64,000 nucleotides of DNA from Cryobacterium sp. CG_9.6 (GTDB lineage: Bacteria; Actinomycetota; Actinomycetes; Actinomycetales; Microbacteriaceae), in the NCBI RefSeq assembly GCF_029893365.1, contig NZ_JARXUZ010000001.1, forward strand, positions 1,178,001 through 1,242,000, given 5' to 3'. The stretch's first letter is position 1; each line of letters begins with the position of its first letter. Below the pieces are notes generated by a model that saw only the letters and a program-made list of their open reading frames with translations, had not been told where the DNA came from and did not search any database. This document shows, in pieces, positions 27,081 to 36,239 of the stretch. Both the position numbers and the translations under genes were made by a program.

Positions 27081-27453
27081 TCACGTTCTCCTCTTTTTAT
27101 TCATTCTTATACCCAAAGCGGATGCTGCGGGCCACGGCGGGTGCTGACGCGCGGGAATCGACATCCGCTCTTTGCGAGGGAGTAGCTGCACATGGATTCC
27201 GCGTGGCTGGGCGTCACTGACGCCGGGCGCTCAGCACTCGTTGAGCACGACTATGTCAGGCTATTTCAACGGGCTGCACATTGCTTTCGCATGTTGACGA
27301 TCGTCCTCGCAATCTATGACGCTGACTTTCGCGCTGCGGCTGGCGACTCGCTTTCCCGCTCGAGTGCGCACGGAAGCGCTCCCATCGGCCCGGTCAGGCA
27401 TGCCTCACCGTGGCTCTGTAGTTCCCATGATGATCCCTGAAGGAGTCGAAACA
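27081..27453. other. Divergent intergenic region
   Basis: About 370 bases between the FGase-like gene (minus) and the amidohydrolase gene (plus). It holds both promoters and the Shine-Dalgarno GAAGGAG of the amidohydrolase at 27439-27445. I see no gene and no clear operator in it. Confidence 0.4.
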
Positions 27454-28947
27454 ATGCAGGAAGCATCCACCAGCACAGAAATACCCCAGGACGGACGCCC
27501 CATAGTCTTCCGGAACGGAAGCGTGGTCACCGTCGATGATCGTCGTCGCGTCTTGAACCACACCGACGTGCTCATTGTGGGAGAGAACATCGCCGCGATC
27601 GGAGAGAACCTCGAGGTGCCCGAGGGCACGTTCGAGATCGATGCCACTGATGGGATTGTCATGCCCGGCATGGTCGACACTCATCGGCACATGTGGCAAA
27701 CCGCGATGCGCGGGTATGGCGCCGATTGGACCCTCACTCAATACTTTGTTTGGTATTACCTCGAACACGGCAAGAGTTTCCGGCCCCAAGACGTGCACGC
27801 GGGTAACCGGTTGTCGGCGCTCGACGCGCTCGACGCCGGTGTCACCACCACCGTGGACTGGTCTCACGGGTTGCGCACTCTCGACCATGCGGAGGCGGCA
27901 CTCGATGCGCTGAAAACGTCGCCGGGTCGTTACGTGATGGCTTATGGAAATATCTTTGCTGGACCGTGGGACTGGGCGGCCGACCCCAACATTCTGCGCT
28001 TCATTCGGGACAACAACACCGGGTCCGAGCTGCTGAAATTTCAGCTCGCCTTCGACGTCACCGGTGATCCTGCTTTTCCGGAGAGAGCGGCCTTTGAGGC
28101 TGCTCGAGCGCTCAACGTGCCCGTGACGACTCACGCGGGAGTGTGGGGTGCCACGAACGATAACGGCATTCGACTCATGCACGACAACGGATTCATGACT
28201 CCCGAGACCATCTACGTGCACGCAACCAGTCTCGGTGAGGACTCCTATCAGCGGATCGCAGCGACGGGCGGATCGGTGTCGCTCTCCACGGAGAGCGAAC
28301 TGAGCGGCGGCCAAGGATACCCACCGGCCTGGATCCACAGAAAATATGGCATCCCCGTGTCGCTATCTGTCGATACCAGCGTCTGGTTCAGTAGCGACCT
28401 CTTCTCGGCCATACGCTCCACGCTGGCCGCCGACCGTGGGTGGGAGCACATGCGCGCTCACGAAACGGGAGAAACGGTCACGCATTCCCACCTTCGAGCC
28501 GAGGACGTTGTGCACTGGGCCACGCGCGGAGGCGCAGAAAGCCTCGGAATGGGCTCCTACGTCGGCAGCCTCGAACCCGGAAAACGAGCGGATGTTGTTC
28601 TCCTCAAGAACGACACCTCACCGTCGACGTTCCCCATCGTGAACCCGAGTGGCCACATCGCGCTGCAGGCAAGCCGCGGAGACGTTCACACGGTGCTCGT
28701 GAACGGAAAGCCGGCCAAGTTCGCGGGGAAGCTGCTCGGCAATGAGGTTGCGTCCGTGAAGTCGGAGGTTGAAGCAACGGTGGAGTATCTGCAGAGCGAA
28801 CTCGGCGCATCGGTGTGGGAGCAGGGCATGAACCCGGATGTGCCGGAAGCCAAGATGCTCGACAACCCCTATGTGTACACCGATTTCCGGGATGCATCCA
28901 CGCACCAGACGGATACTCCTCGGCACCCGGTCGACGCGAAGAATTGA
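27454..28947 (+). CDS. Amidohydrolase-superfamily protein (TRZ/ATZ, cytosine-deaminase-like)
   Basis: A 497-residue metal-dependent hydrolase. After an N-terminal composite beta domain comes the metal pair DTHRH (H77, H79), then VTTHAGVW (H227), IYVHATS (about H251) and SVDTSVW (D307), the expected ligand set of this superfamily. The C-terminal GSLEPGKRADVVLL is typical of TRZ/ATZ and guanine/cytosine deaminase relatives. Members deaminate or dechlorinate heterocycles; the substrate here is unknown. ATG 27454 follows GAAGGAG; the upstream frame extension is unsupported. It may share a pathway with the divergent FGase-like gene. Confidence 0.9.
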   Translation: MQEASTSTEIPQDGRPIVFRNGSVVTVDDRRRVLNHTDVLIVGENIAAIGENLEVPEGTFEIDATDGIVMPGMVDTHRHMWQTAMRGYGADWTLTQYFVWYYLEHGKSFRPQDVHAGNRLSALDALDAGVTTTVDWSHGLRTLDHAEAALDALKTSPGRYVMAYGNIFAGPWDWAADPNILRFIRDNNTGSELLKFQLAFDVTGDPAFPERAAFEAARALNVPVTTHAGVWGATNDNGIRLMHDNGFMTPETIYVHATSLGEDSYQRIAATGGSVSLSTESELSGGQGYPPAWIHRKYGIPVSLSVDTSVWFSSDLFSAIRSTLAADRGWEHMRAHETGETVTHSHLRAEDVVHWATRGGAESLGMGSYVGSLEPGKRADVVLLKNDTSPSTFPIVNPSGHIALQASRGDVHTVLVNGKPAKFAGKLLGNEVASVKSEVEATVEYLQSELGASVWEQGMNPDVPEAKMLDNPYVYTDFRDASTHQTDTPRHPVDAKN

Positions 28948-29014
28948 CGGCTTGACTTGCCCTGCTCGGCAGCCCTCGGCTGACGGGCGGGCGGGCGCTG
29001 GGGAAGCGGAGGCG

Positions 29015-29341
29015 TTACCCCGCCAACTTGGAACTGACCAATCGATTCAGGCTGACGTGCTCCTCGGCGGCTTTCAGAGCGAGTGCCCGATGCAACTCCG
29101 GCGGGATTCGCAACTTGAATTCACCGCTGAACGTCCGTTCTGACAGCAGTATTGGCACAGGTTCCCCATTGGATTCCATGTCGGTGACGATGTCGGCGAC
29201 GACTGCGCGCACGCCCAAGAGAGCGGCGACGTGGTCGGCAGCCAGCCACGATACGGAGGGAAACTCCGCGACCAGCCCAATGTATTCGTCGTCCTCTGCA
29301 GACCAGGTAACCCGATAGGTGTAGTGGTCACTGTTGATCAT
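29015..29341 (-). CDS. HicB-like antitoxin with ribbon-helix-helix C terminus, orphan
   Basis: A 108-residue protein. The N-terminal half (YTYRVTWSAEDDEYIGLVAEFPSVSWLA) is the degenerate RNase-H-like HicB fold, and the C-terminal half (FKLRIPPELHRALALKAAEEHVSLNRLV) is an Arc/MetJ-type DNA-binding ribbon-helix-helix. ATG 29341 has AAGGAG 7 bases upstream. No HicA mRNA-interferase frame of about 60 residues occurs on either side; 29342-29608 holds nothing I can support, and an IS scar begins at 29609. It may be a remnant antitoxin or a stand-alone regulator. Confidence 0.85.
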   Translation of the reverse strand: MINSDHYTYRVTWSAEDDEYIGLVAEFPSVSWLAADHVAALLGVRAVVADIVTDMESNGEPVPILLSERTFSGEFKLRIPPELHRALALKAAEEHVSLNRLVSSKLAG

Positions 29342-29608
29342 TCGCGTTCTCCTTGCAGCCGGTCAATGGTTTGGTGTCGCTAAGTTGCGGTGAAGGATCG
29401 GCCTGACGGCAGGGCATCCGCTCGACGTGAATGCACGGAGCAAGCTTCGCTCCGTCTCTGAACGGGAGGTGTCGGTCAGCTGGCAAGAGACTGAGCGCTG
29501 CCCCGCACGAGCCTGTCTCGAACGTACTCGGCACGACCGACAGGCGAGCGGAGGGATGACACCAGCACTGATCACCGGTTTCAACGAGTGCCTGCGCTTG
29601 GTCGTATG

Positions 29609-29850
29609 GCCCATCACCCTGCATCTGCCGAGCACTGGCCTGGGGAGAAACCTTGGACGGTCCTCGTCGACCTGAACTTTCGGCCACGAAGCCCCGCCCC
29701 AATCTGACGCACCAGCCGATATTTGCCTCAACAGGAGCACCGGTGGAACACTGGGGCCGAGACCCGGACTTCACCCGCGCCTAAAAATCAGAAACCCCGC
29801 CAAACCGAAATCAAGATTCCTACAGAGGCCGAGCGGTCGATTCAGGGTAA
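29609..29850 (+). mobile_element. Right-end remnant of an IS1380-type element (copy 1)
   Basis: This segment aligns along about 240 bases with 32104-32347, the 3' end of the decayed IS1380-type transposase plus its downstream tail (for example CCATCACCCTGCAT against GCATCACCCTGCAC, GGAGAAACC, CACCCGCGCC, CGCCAAACCGAAA, and the terminal GATTCAGG). It has small gaps and no open reading frame. Only the right end is left. It stops about 30 bases before the LtrA gene's start, so LtrA's promoter may lie inside it. Confidence 0.7.
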
Positions 29851-29878
29851 ATCCCCGAAGGAGAGGCAGACTGAACCC

Positions 29879-31123
29879 ATGGCTACACAATCGACGTTGG
29901 GCGGGCATCCGTCGTCCCGCTACGGAATTCGCCGTAATCTCTTGCGCTCGGATGTCGCGGAGCGCGCCGACCGCGTCACGTACATCGAGCTCTTCTTCGA
30001 CCTCGTCTTCGTGTTCGCCCTGACTCAGTTGTCGCGGTACCTGTACGAGAACCAGTCGTGGGTCGGGGCGCTCGAATCAGCCGTTCTGGTGCTCGCCCTC
30101 TGGTGGGTGTGGGTGTACACGACGTGGGTGACCAACTGGCTCAACCCGGCTCAGCTCACGGTGCGCGGCGTGGTCATCGGTCTGGCCCTGGTTGGGCTGG
30201 TCATCAGCACGTCGATTTACGAATCGTTCGGCGAGCGTGGACTCATCTTCGCCGTCGCCTACGTCGTGTTGCAGCTCGGGCGCACCGTCTTCATGCTGCT
30301 CGCCGTCGCCCGACACGACCGGGAACTGCACCGAACTTTTGTGCGTATCCTGATCTGGCTCGTCGTCGCCGGCGTGTTCTGGATCGTCGGGGCTCTCCTC
30401 CCCATTGAGTACCGCCTGCCACTGTGGTTGCTGGCCCTCGCCATCGAGTACGTCTCGGCGAGCCTTGGTTTTCGCGTGCCGGGACTCGGTCGGTCCGGCG
30501 TCGAAAGCTGGGACCTATCCGGCCCGCACATCGCCGAACGCAGTGCCCTGTTCGTGATCATTGCACTCGGAGAATCGTTCCTCGTAACCGGGTTCGCCTT
30601 CGTCGCGCAGGAAGCGTCTGTCCACGGCGTGATCGGGCTGATGATCGCGTTCCTGAGCGTGCTGTCGATGTGGTGGCTGTATTTCGACCACAGCGAGCGA
30701 GCCGGCGCCCGTGCCTTGAACGACTCACGCGAGCCGGGACGGATCGCTCGGGCTGCCTACACCTACGTGCACGCGGTCATCATCGCCGGAATTGTACTGT
30801 GTTCCGTCGCCGACAAGGAGATTCTGGAGCATCCGGCCGACGCCATGACCCTCTCGACGGCGGTCATCGTCTCCGGTGGGCCCTTCTTGTACATCGTCGG
30901 CATGTTCCTGTTTCGACTGCGGGTGACCGGCGAAATACTCGTGTCGTATCTGGTGGGGTTAGGGCTGCTGGTGGTGGTGTTCACCATCGCCGTACTCGGT
31001 GAGCCTGCCGTCATTTCTCCGCTCGGACTCGGCGCTCTCAGCGTGGGTGCGCTTGTCGTCATCGCCTCCTGGGAGACCGTGGTTCGCGTGCGCCTAGGCA
31101 CGACGGATGCGTCCGCTGGCTAG
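29879..31123 (+). CDS. Low-temperature requirement protein A (LtrA) family membrane protein
   Basis: A 414-residue membrane protein with about ten to twelve hydrophobic segments. The N terminus has the LtrA signature VTYIELFFDLVFVFALTQLS and WWVWVYTTWVTNWLNP; later come HIAERSALFVIIALGESFL and MWWLYFDHSE. LtrA was named for a Listeria gene needed for growth in the cold; its biochemical function is unknown. ATG 29879 lies 12 bases after AAGGAGAGG; the longer upstream frame reads through the IS scar and is not supported. Decayed IS1380 right ends lie on both sides in the same orientation. Confidence 0.9.
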   Translation: MATQSTLGGHPSSRYGIRRNLLRSDVAERADRVTYIELFFDLVFVFALTQLSRYLYENQSWVGALESAVLVLALWWVWVYTTWVTNWLNPAQLTVRGVVIGLALVGLVISTSIYESFGERGLIFAVAYVVLQLGRTVFMLLAVARHDRELHRTFVRILIWLVVAGVFWIVGALLPIEYRLPLWLLALAIEYVSASLGFRVPGLGRSGVESWDLSGPHIAERSALFVIIALGESFLVTGFAFVAQEASVHGVIGLMIAFLSVLSMWWLYFDHSERAGARALNDSREPGRIARAAYTYVHAVIIAGIVLCSVADKEILEHPADAMTLSTAVIVSGGPFLYIVGMFLFRLRVTGEILVSYLVGLGLLVVVFTIAVLGEPAVISPLGLGALSVGALVVIASWETVVRVRLGTTDASAG

Positions 31124-31189
31124 GCATGAATCCACCGATCGACGTGAGGTTCTGACGGCGCGTTAAACCGAGAATGCCCATCTGATCAG

Positions 31190-32347
31190 GTAAAATAAGA
31201 CTTGTCTAGAGTTCAACGTTACCAAGTAGAGGGGCATCTCGTAGACGCAAGTTTCCCAGACCAACCGCGCCGTTTCTGCATCATTCACCGACCCGAATCT
31301 TGTATCGTCCGCTGGGTTGGTCCCGATCATGAAATTGGCCGCCCGTGCGGGATTGGCTACGGGTGCTCCGGGGTGCGCGGCCTCAACGCCATCCTCGCGA
31401 CAGTCAAGACCGACATATGAGCGCCGATCATCATCGGCCAGCGACTGCGCCGCGGAGCCGACAAGGCACGCGTGCTCTTTCGTGCTGACTCTGCCTTCTA
31501 CGATCACGCCTCAATCAGCGCGGCCCTGAAAGCTGGTGCCGACGTTTCGGTCACCGCCCGCATGGACCCCGCCATCAAACGAGCAATCGGAACGATCCCC
31601 GGCACTGCCTGGACAGCAATTGAATACACCAACGCCATCTACGACGAGGGCACCAAAACGTGGATCAGTAACGCCGAAGTCGCCGAGGTCCCGTTCACCG
31701 CGTTCACGTCCCGCAAGAAGAACGAGCAGATCACCGGGCGCTTGGTCGTGCGGCGGATCCCGGAACTGAACAAGAAAAACGTCGACCAGCCAACCCTGTT
31801 CGACACCCACCGGTCCCACGCTTTCTTCACCACCAGCACCCTCGACACCGTCACCGCCGACAAAACCCACCGCGCCCACGCCACGGTAGAACTCGTGAAT
31901 TCCGACCTGAGGAGCAGCGCTCTGGCGCACCTACCCTCAGGCGGTTTCACCGCCTATGCGGCCTGGCTGGTCATGGCCGTGATGGTGCTTAACCGCACCC
32001 GCGCCGCTGCGACGACCGAGGGAAACGGTCTTGCCTGAGCGACCACCGCAACGATCCGCCGGAAACTTATCAGCGTCCCCGCCAGAATCTCGACCTCCGC
32101 GCGGCGCATCACCCTGCACCTGCCCGAACATTGGCCCTGGGAGAAACCCTGGACGGCCCTGTTCAACCAGAACTTCTAGCCAAGACGACCCGACCCCACC
32201 TGACCAACCAGCCGTTAACGGCATCAACAGGAACAACAGTGGAACACCCGGGCCGCGAGTCCTAGACCTCACCCGCGCCGGAAACTCGGCAAGCTCGCCA
32301 AACCGAAAACAGGATCCACTCAGAGGCCGACCGGTGGATTCAGGCTC
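31190..32347 (+). mobile_element. Decayed IS1380-type insertion sequence (copy 2)
   Basis: It holds the broken transposase (31245-32179) and a right-end tail ending near CGGTGGATTCAGG at 32332-32344. The tail matches the scar at 29609-29850. I could not find a clear matching left terminal repeat or target duplication, so the left border near 31190 is approximate. Confidence 0.7.
31245..32179 (+). pseudogene. IS1380-family transposase pseudogene
   Basis: Three pieces of one transposase are visible. From 31245 one frame reads TQVSQTNRAVSASFTDPNL and then SSAGLVPIMKLAARAGLA, the N terminus. From about 31370 a different frame reads VRGLNAILATVKTD, a TGA, then the DDE-region piece (FRADSAFYD..., VTARMDPAIKRAI, AFTSRKK, LVVRRIPELN) to a TGA at 32036-32038. 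The same frame then continues with ATIRRKLISVPARI and LPEHWPWEKPW to a stop at 32179. At least one frameshift or internal deletion and two in-frame stops make it inactive. Confidence 0.8.
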
Positions 32348-32412
32348 AGGGATAACGCGGGTTAGGGCGACGCGACGGCGTTGTGTGATCGTTCATAGGC
32401 ATCCGCCCAAAA

Positions 32413-32841
32413 ATGCTTGATGAAACGTCGTCGCGGGTTGGAACCGCCGTTATTCTCGCGTGCCTGACGTCACTCGATTCCCTCACTTTGCACGTGGCCG
32501 ACGGGACGATCTTCAAGATTGCCACCGTGAAGAAGAAGGACTCCGCTGCTGTGTCACGTGGAATTGACTCGCTGGTGCTGCTGATTGCGATGAAAAGTGT
32601 GGGGGTCAGCACTACGTTGTACCTGGACTGCGGGCTGACGGTGGGCACGAGCTTCGGCAAGTGTGTGGAGTTTGCCATGTCGACGAGCCTGATCCCGCTC
32701 GTGCTCTCTGGGCGCGGCGTGCAAGCCAAGGCTGCGGGCGTGCGGGCGGCCGGAAGCGGATCCCATCGGCTCGCACTCAACAGCCTCGCAGGACCGTTCA
32801 TCGACCCTGACAGGTTTACCTCGCACGGGCTAGCAAGCTGA
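32413..32841 (+). CDS. Hypothetical protein next to the IS remnant
   Basis: A 142-residue frame with ordinary GC-rich third positions and protein-like composition (Val/Leu/Ser/Lys-rich with LDSLVLLIAMKSVGVSTTLYL in the middle), but no family I recognise and no ribosome binding site before ATG 32413. It follows the IS right end by about 70 bases. It could be a transferred gene, a 5'-truncated remnant, or a chance frame; a competing antisense frame has weaker composition. Confidence 0.4.
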   Translation: MLDETSSRVGTAVILACLTSLDSLTLHVADGTIFKIATVKKKDSAAVSRGIDSLVLLIAMKSVGVSTTLYLDCGLTVGTSFGKCVEFAMSTSLIPLVLSGRGVQAKAAGVRAAGSGSHRLALNSLAGPFIDPDRFTSHGLAS

Positions 32842-32877
32842 TGCGTTCCGCCGCGGCTACCCATCCTCCGCGTCGCC

Positions 32878-33075
32878 TTACCGCACAAACGGCTTCGATA
32901 ACGGGGAGAGTGGAGCCCACACCACCACGAGGGCCGTTGCCAGGGGACCGAACAGTAGGCCGAGTACGAACCAGAACCAGCGACGGCGACCCTTCGTTTC
33001 TGCTAGCCCGGCTGTGATGATCGCCAGCGCGAACCACCACGCGCTGTTGTCGGTAACAATCGACGTTGTGTTCAT
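32878..33075 (-). CDS. Small membrane protein, 65 residues
   Basis: A short protein with hydrophobic segments at about 11-24 and 32-54 separated by a basic loop (ETKGRRRW). The FGPLATALVVVW ending is common among small two-span actinobacterial membrane proteins. The function is unknown. The Shine-Dalgarno is weak. It is divergent from the DUF222-HNH gene with about 160 bases between. Confidence 0.55.
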   Translation of the reverse strand: MNTTSIVTDNSAWWFALAIITAGLAETKGRRRWFWFVLGLLFGPLATALVVVWAPLSPLSKPFVR

Positions 33076-33234
33076 GGGCGAACGCTACCACCCGGGCTCG
33101 CGTCGCCGGAGCGTTTAACGGGGTGCCGTGGTGAGCCCTCCACAGGTGACCTGCGTGGAGAGTTTTGCACAGGAACCCCTGATGAGGATATGGTTCGAAA
33201 CGGGAATGTCGGTGGGTAGTGGGAGACTTTTGCT

Positions 33235-34677
33235 ATGACCACTTCAACGGATGCCCTCCTTAATCACACGGCGAATCTCGCCGAGGTGTGGGGGTGCGCG
33301 CTGGGCGGTGGAGTGCTGGCGGGGGAGCCGGACGCGGGCTTAGATGTGGAGCGCATGACGGATGCGGGCCTAGTGGCGTCGCTGGATGCGGTGTTTGCGG
33401 TGAAGCGGCAGGTGGAGGCATTGTTGGTGCGGGTGGCCGGGCAGGTGGCGGTGCGGTTCCGGGAGGACTCGGGGGTGCACGGGATTGCGGCGCGTACCGG
33501 CAACCGGTCCGCGCCAGCGTTGGTTGCCGAGCGTGGCCACATTACGGTGGCGGAGGCGGGGCGGGTGTGCCGGGTGGGGGAAGCCACCCGGCCGCGGATG
33601 AGTGTGGTGGGGCAGCGGTTGCCTGCCGAGTACGCGCAGGTGGCGGCAGCGCTGACGGCGGGGGCGCTGCCGGTGGATTCGGCGCAATTCATCATCGCCA
33701 ATCTGAGTCAGGCGTCCCCACGAGCCACGGCGGAAGACCTGGATGAGGCGGAGCAGGCGTTAGTGGACTTTGCGGTGGCGAACGAGGCGGACTCCGTGCG
33801 GAAGCTCGCCATCCGCTACCGGGATGCGCTCGACGTAGATGGGGTGGAACCGCGGGAGGCTGAGCTGGTGGCCCGCCGGTCCCTGAAGCGCTCCGTGCTA
33901 CCCAACGGCATGAAACGGTATGTCTTCGAAGCCGATCCATTGTCGGCGGCCTTCTTCGATACCGCCATTGATGCTTTGGTGGGCGCGGCGCTGCGCACAC
34001 CGCGCTTCGAGGCCGCCGCTGATGGGGCGGAGGCGGATGCTGATGGCTGTGACGAGAATCACGTCGCGCTGGAGGATGGGCGCAGCATTGAGCAGCTGGG
34101 TTTTGACGCCTTCGTCGATATTCTGCGGCATGGGCTGTCCTGCACGGAGGGACTCGGGCCACTGAACCACACCACGGTGGTGGTGCGCATGAGTCTCGAG
34201 TCGTTGCTGACGGGGCTGGGGGAGGCGCAGCTGGATGGCATCGAGCAGCCGATCTCCGCGCGAACGGCACGGTGCCTGGCTGCTGATGCCGGCATCATTC
34301 CGCTCGTTCTGGGCGGTCGCAGTGAGGTGCTGGACTTTGGGCGGGCGCGGCGCTACTTCACGCGGGCGCAGAAGCTGGCGATGGCCGAGCGAGACGGTGG
34401 CTGCGCCACCCGGGGCTGTAATCGCCCGCCGAGTTACACCGAGGGGCATCATGCCCTGTGGTTTAAGCGCGATGGCGGCCGCACGAATCTTTCCAATGGT
34501 GTCCTGCTGTGCAGTGCGTGTCATCACCGCATGCACCGGGAGGGCTGGGATGTGCGCATCACCAACAATGTGGTCTGGTTCATTCCACCGGCCAGTGTTG
34601 ACCCGCACCGACAACCCAGACGCGGCGGCAAACCGCCCCTCCCCACACCCACCGGCCACAACCAACCACGCTACTGA
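33235..34677 (+). CDS. DUF222 and HNH endonuclease domain protein (13E12-repeat type)
   Basis: A 480-residue protein. Residues about 20-320 form the DUF222 region; residues 380-440 form an HNH nuclease domain with CATRGCNRPPSYTEGHHALWF and NGVLLCSACHHRMHREGW, giving a Zn-binding Cys set and the HNH-type histidines. Actinobacteria often carry many copies of such genes (the mycobacterial 13E12 REP family); their role is unsettled, with mobile-element links proposed. ATG 33235 has GGGAGA 9 bases upstream. It is intact, unlike the nearby IS. Confidence 0.9.
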   Translation: MTTSTDALLNHTANLAEVWGCALGGGVLAGEPDAGLDVERMTDAGLVASLDAVFAVKRQVEALLVRVAGQVAVRFREDSGVHGIAARTGNRSAPALVAERGHITVAEAGRVCRVGEATRPRMSVVGQRLPAEYAQVAAALTAGALPVDSAQFIIANLSQASPRATAEDLDEAEQALVDFAVANEADSVRKLAIRYRDALDVDGVEPREAELVARRSLKRSVLPNGMKRYVFEADPLSAAFFDTAIDALVGAALRTPRFEAAADGAEADADGCDENHVALEDGRSIEQLGFDAFVDILRHGLSCTEGLGPLNHTTVVVRMSLESLLTGLGEAQLDGIEQPISARTARCLAADAGIIPLVLGGRSEVLDFGRARRYFTRAQKLAMAERDGGCATRGCNRPPSYTEGHHALWFKRDGGRTNLSNGVLLCSACHHRMHREGWDVRITNNVVWFIPPASVDPHRQPRRGGKPPLPTPTGHNQPRY

Positions 34678-34713
34678 CCAGACGGCTGCGCTCGGCCCAG
34701 CGGCCGCAGCAGC

Positions 34714-35172
34714 TCAGCTCTCGACGACCTTCTTGAGCGAGGCCAGCCCCTTCTCCAGGTCGGAACCGATCATTTTTTCCATATTCATGAGCAGGCCAAA
34801 GGCACGGGACGTCAATGTCTTGGGGCTGAGCATGGTCCACACAATGGTGGTCTGACCGTTGCGTTCGGTGAGGTCGAAGTGCACGGCGCTGGTGGACTTG
34901 AAGGGACGCGTGAAGGCGAGGTCAACATCAACGCTGGTGGGGGCGATGGCCGTCGCGGTCATGGTGCCGGCTCCGGCTTTGCGGTTGCCATCCCACTTAT
35001 AGGTGGCGCCAACGGTTCCCGGAACACCGGAGTAGGTGCGCGTGAGGTCGGGGTCCATGCCCTCCCACGGCGACCAGGCAACCCACTGATTGAAATCGGA
35101 TACATGGGGTTGGATGCTGTCGGCAGATGCGCGGATGACGATCGATCGCTCGATGGTGGTGTATTCGGTCAT
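34714..35172 (-). CDS. SRPBCC (polyketide cyclase-like) protein
   Basis: A 152-residue START-like protein: TIERSIVIRASADSIQPHVSDFNQWVAWSPWEGMDP at the N terminus and GQTTIVWTML later, with a long C-terminal helix (SDLEKGLASLKKVVE). This subgroup is usually called polyketide cyclase/dehydrase, but most bacterial members are ligand-binding proteins of unknown role. It is alone on its strand, convergent with the DUF222-HNH gene. Confidence 0.83.
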   Translation of the reverse strand: MTEYTTIERSIVIRASADSIQPHVSDFNQWVAWSPWEGMDPDLTRTYSGVPGTVGATYKWDGNRKAGAGTMTATAIAPTSVDVDLAFTRPFKSTSAVHFDLTERNGQTTIVWTMLSPKTLTSRAFGLLMNMEKMIGSDLEKGLASLKKVVES

Positions 35173-35351
35173 CTTCGGCTCCAGCGGCTCGGCTTGTGCC
35201 TTACTGTAGGCCTGTCGACACCAAATTGCACTGCTTCACGCTCGCGTCTTGTTCACACGTTCCCACTCCGGCTTCCGTGAGTCTGACACCGTGATTGCGG
35301 GCTCAGAAACGCCCGAATGAGCGGGATTCGTGCTGTTTCGCGGTAGCAGAT

Positions 35352-35445
35352 GCCTCGCACAGGTGCTGCGAGGCTGTCGTGGCACTCGTTTGGCCGCGGG
35401 GCACTCGTTCAAACAAGTGCCGCGCGCCTAAACGAGTGCCACGAC
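35352..35445. repeat. Cluster of nested palindromes in a 370-base gene-free region
   Basis: GCCTCGCA (35352-35359) pairs with TGCGAGGC (35367-35374). Immediately after, GTCGTGGCACTCGTTT (35376-35391) pairs perfectly with AAACGAGTGCCACGAC (35430-35445), and inside its loop GGCACT..GTT pairs with AAC..AGTGCC around 35400-35421. The GGCACTCGTT unit thus occurs in three near-copies. The surrounding 35173-35540 has no gene I can support. It lies downstream of the response-regulator stop and could end that transcript, but it has no T-run. Confidence 0.75.
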
Positions 35446-35540
35446 GCGAAAAAGGGGCTCGCAGAGGCTCGCACAGGGACCAAAGGGGCCAGTAGATGGC
35501 TACGGAGACTTGCGGAGGCTCGCTGGCGGCCGCAGCGCGG

Positions 35541-36239
35541 CTACCGGCGCCAGCTGTATTCGTTTTCGGGCCGGCCCGGGGTTCCAAAGCGTGGCGCCCG
35601 CAGCACCGGCCCGGAATCGGCCAGAAACTCGAGGTATCGCCGCGCAGTCACGCGCGACATCCCCAGCGCCTCGGTCACCTCGCTGGCTGACACGGCACAC
35701 GGCTGCGCTTTGAGGTGGTCCGTCACACGCTGCAGCGTGTCATCGGCCAGCCCCTTGGGACGTGGCACATCGGTCGGCGACCGCAGACTCGCAAACGCCT
35801 GGTCGAGATCCGACTGCGTCGCCACCGTTGCAGCCGAGCCCAGCTGCTGCCTGAAGTCACGGTAGCTCACCAGCTTCTTCGCAAACGTGGCATACGTAAA
35901 CGGTTTGATCAGGTACTGCACCACCCCGGCCGCAATCGCCCCGCGCACCGCCTGCAACTCACGCACCGCAGTGATGGCAATAATATCGGTGGCCAAACCA
36001 GCAGAGCGGATGCGTCGACTCACGTCGAGCCCATGCAGATCGGGCAGGTTCATGTCCATCAACACCAAGTCGACCGGAGTGCCGGCAGCAGCCTGTGCGG
36101 TGAGGATGCGCAGCGCATTCTGCCCAGTGCCCACGGTGTCAACCAGCACGAACCCGTCGATACGCCCCACGTACGCGGCATGCGCCTCCGCGGTCAGCGG
36201 CTCATCCTCCACCACGAGCACCCGGATCGGCCCGGTCAT
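35541..36239 (-). CDS. Response regulator, CitB/DcuR type
   Basis: A 232-residue regulator. The receiver domain has the acidic pocket E11/D12, the phosphoacceptor D62 (LMDMNLPD), a conserved Thr/Ser near 90 and K112 (YLIKPF). The C-terminal region carries a DNA-binding helix-turn-helix (VSASEVTEALGMSRVTARRYLEFL) as in CitB/DpiA-type regulators for di- and tricarboxylates. Its ATG overlaps the stop of the kinase gene (ATGA). The divergent dctA gene is the obvious target, with the candidate site at 38030-38059. Confidence 0.9.
   Translation of the reverse strand: MTGPIRVLVVEDEPLTAEAHAAYVGRIDGFVLVDTVGTGQNALRILTAQAAAGTPVDLVLMDMNLPDLHGLDVSRRIRSAGLATDIIAITAVRELQAVRGAIAAGVVQYLIKPFTYATFAKKLVSYRDFRQQLGSAATVATQSDLDQAFASLRSPTDVPRPKGLADDTLQRVTDHLKAQPCAVSASEVTEALGMSRVTARRYLEFLADSGPVLRAPRFGTPGRPENEYSWRR

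Noticed and set aside
29723..29878. N-terminal extension of LtrA
   Set aside because: It reads through the IS1380 scar; the LtrA pattern and the Shine-Dalgarno support ATG 29879.
29609..32347. Functional composite transposon carrying LtrA
   Set aside because: Only right ends remain, the transposase is broken, and no target duplication or left ends were found.
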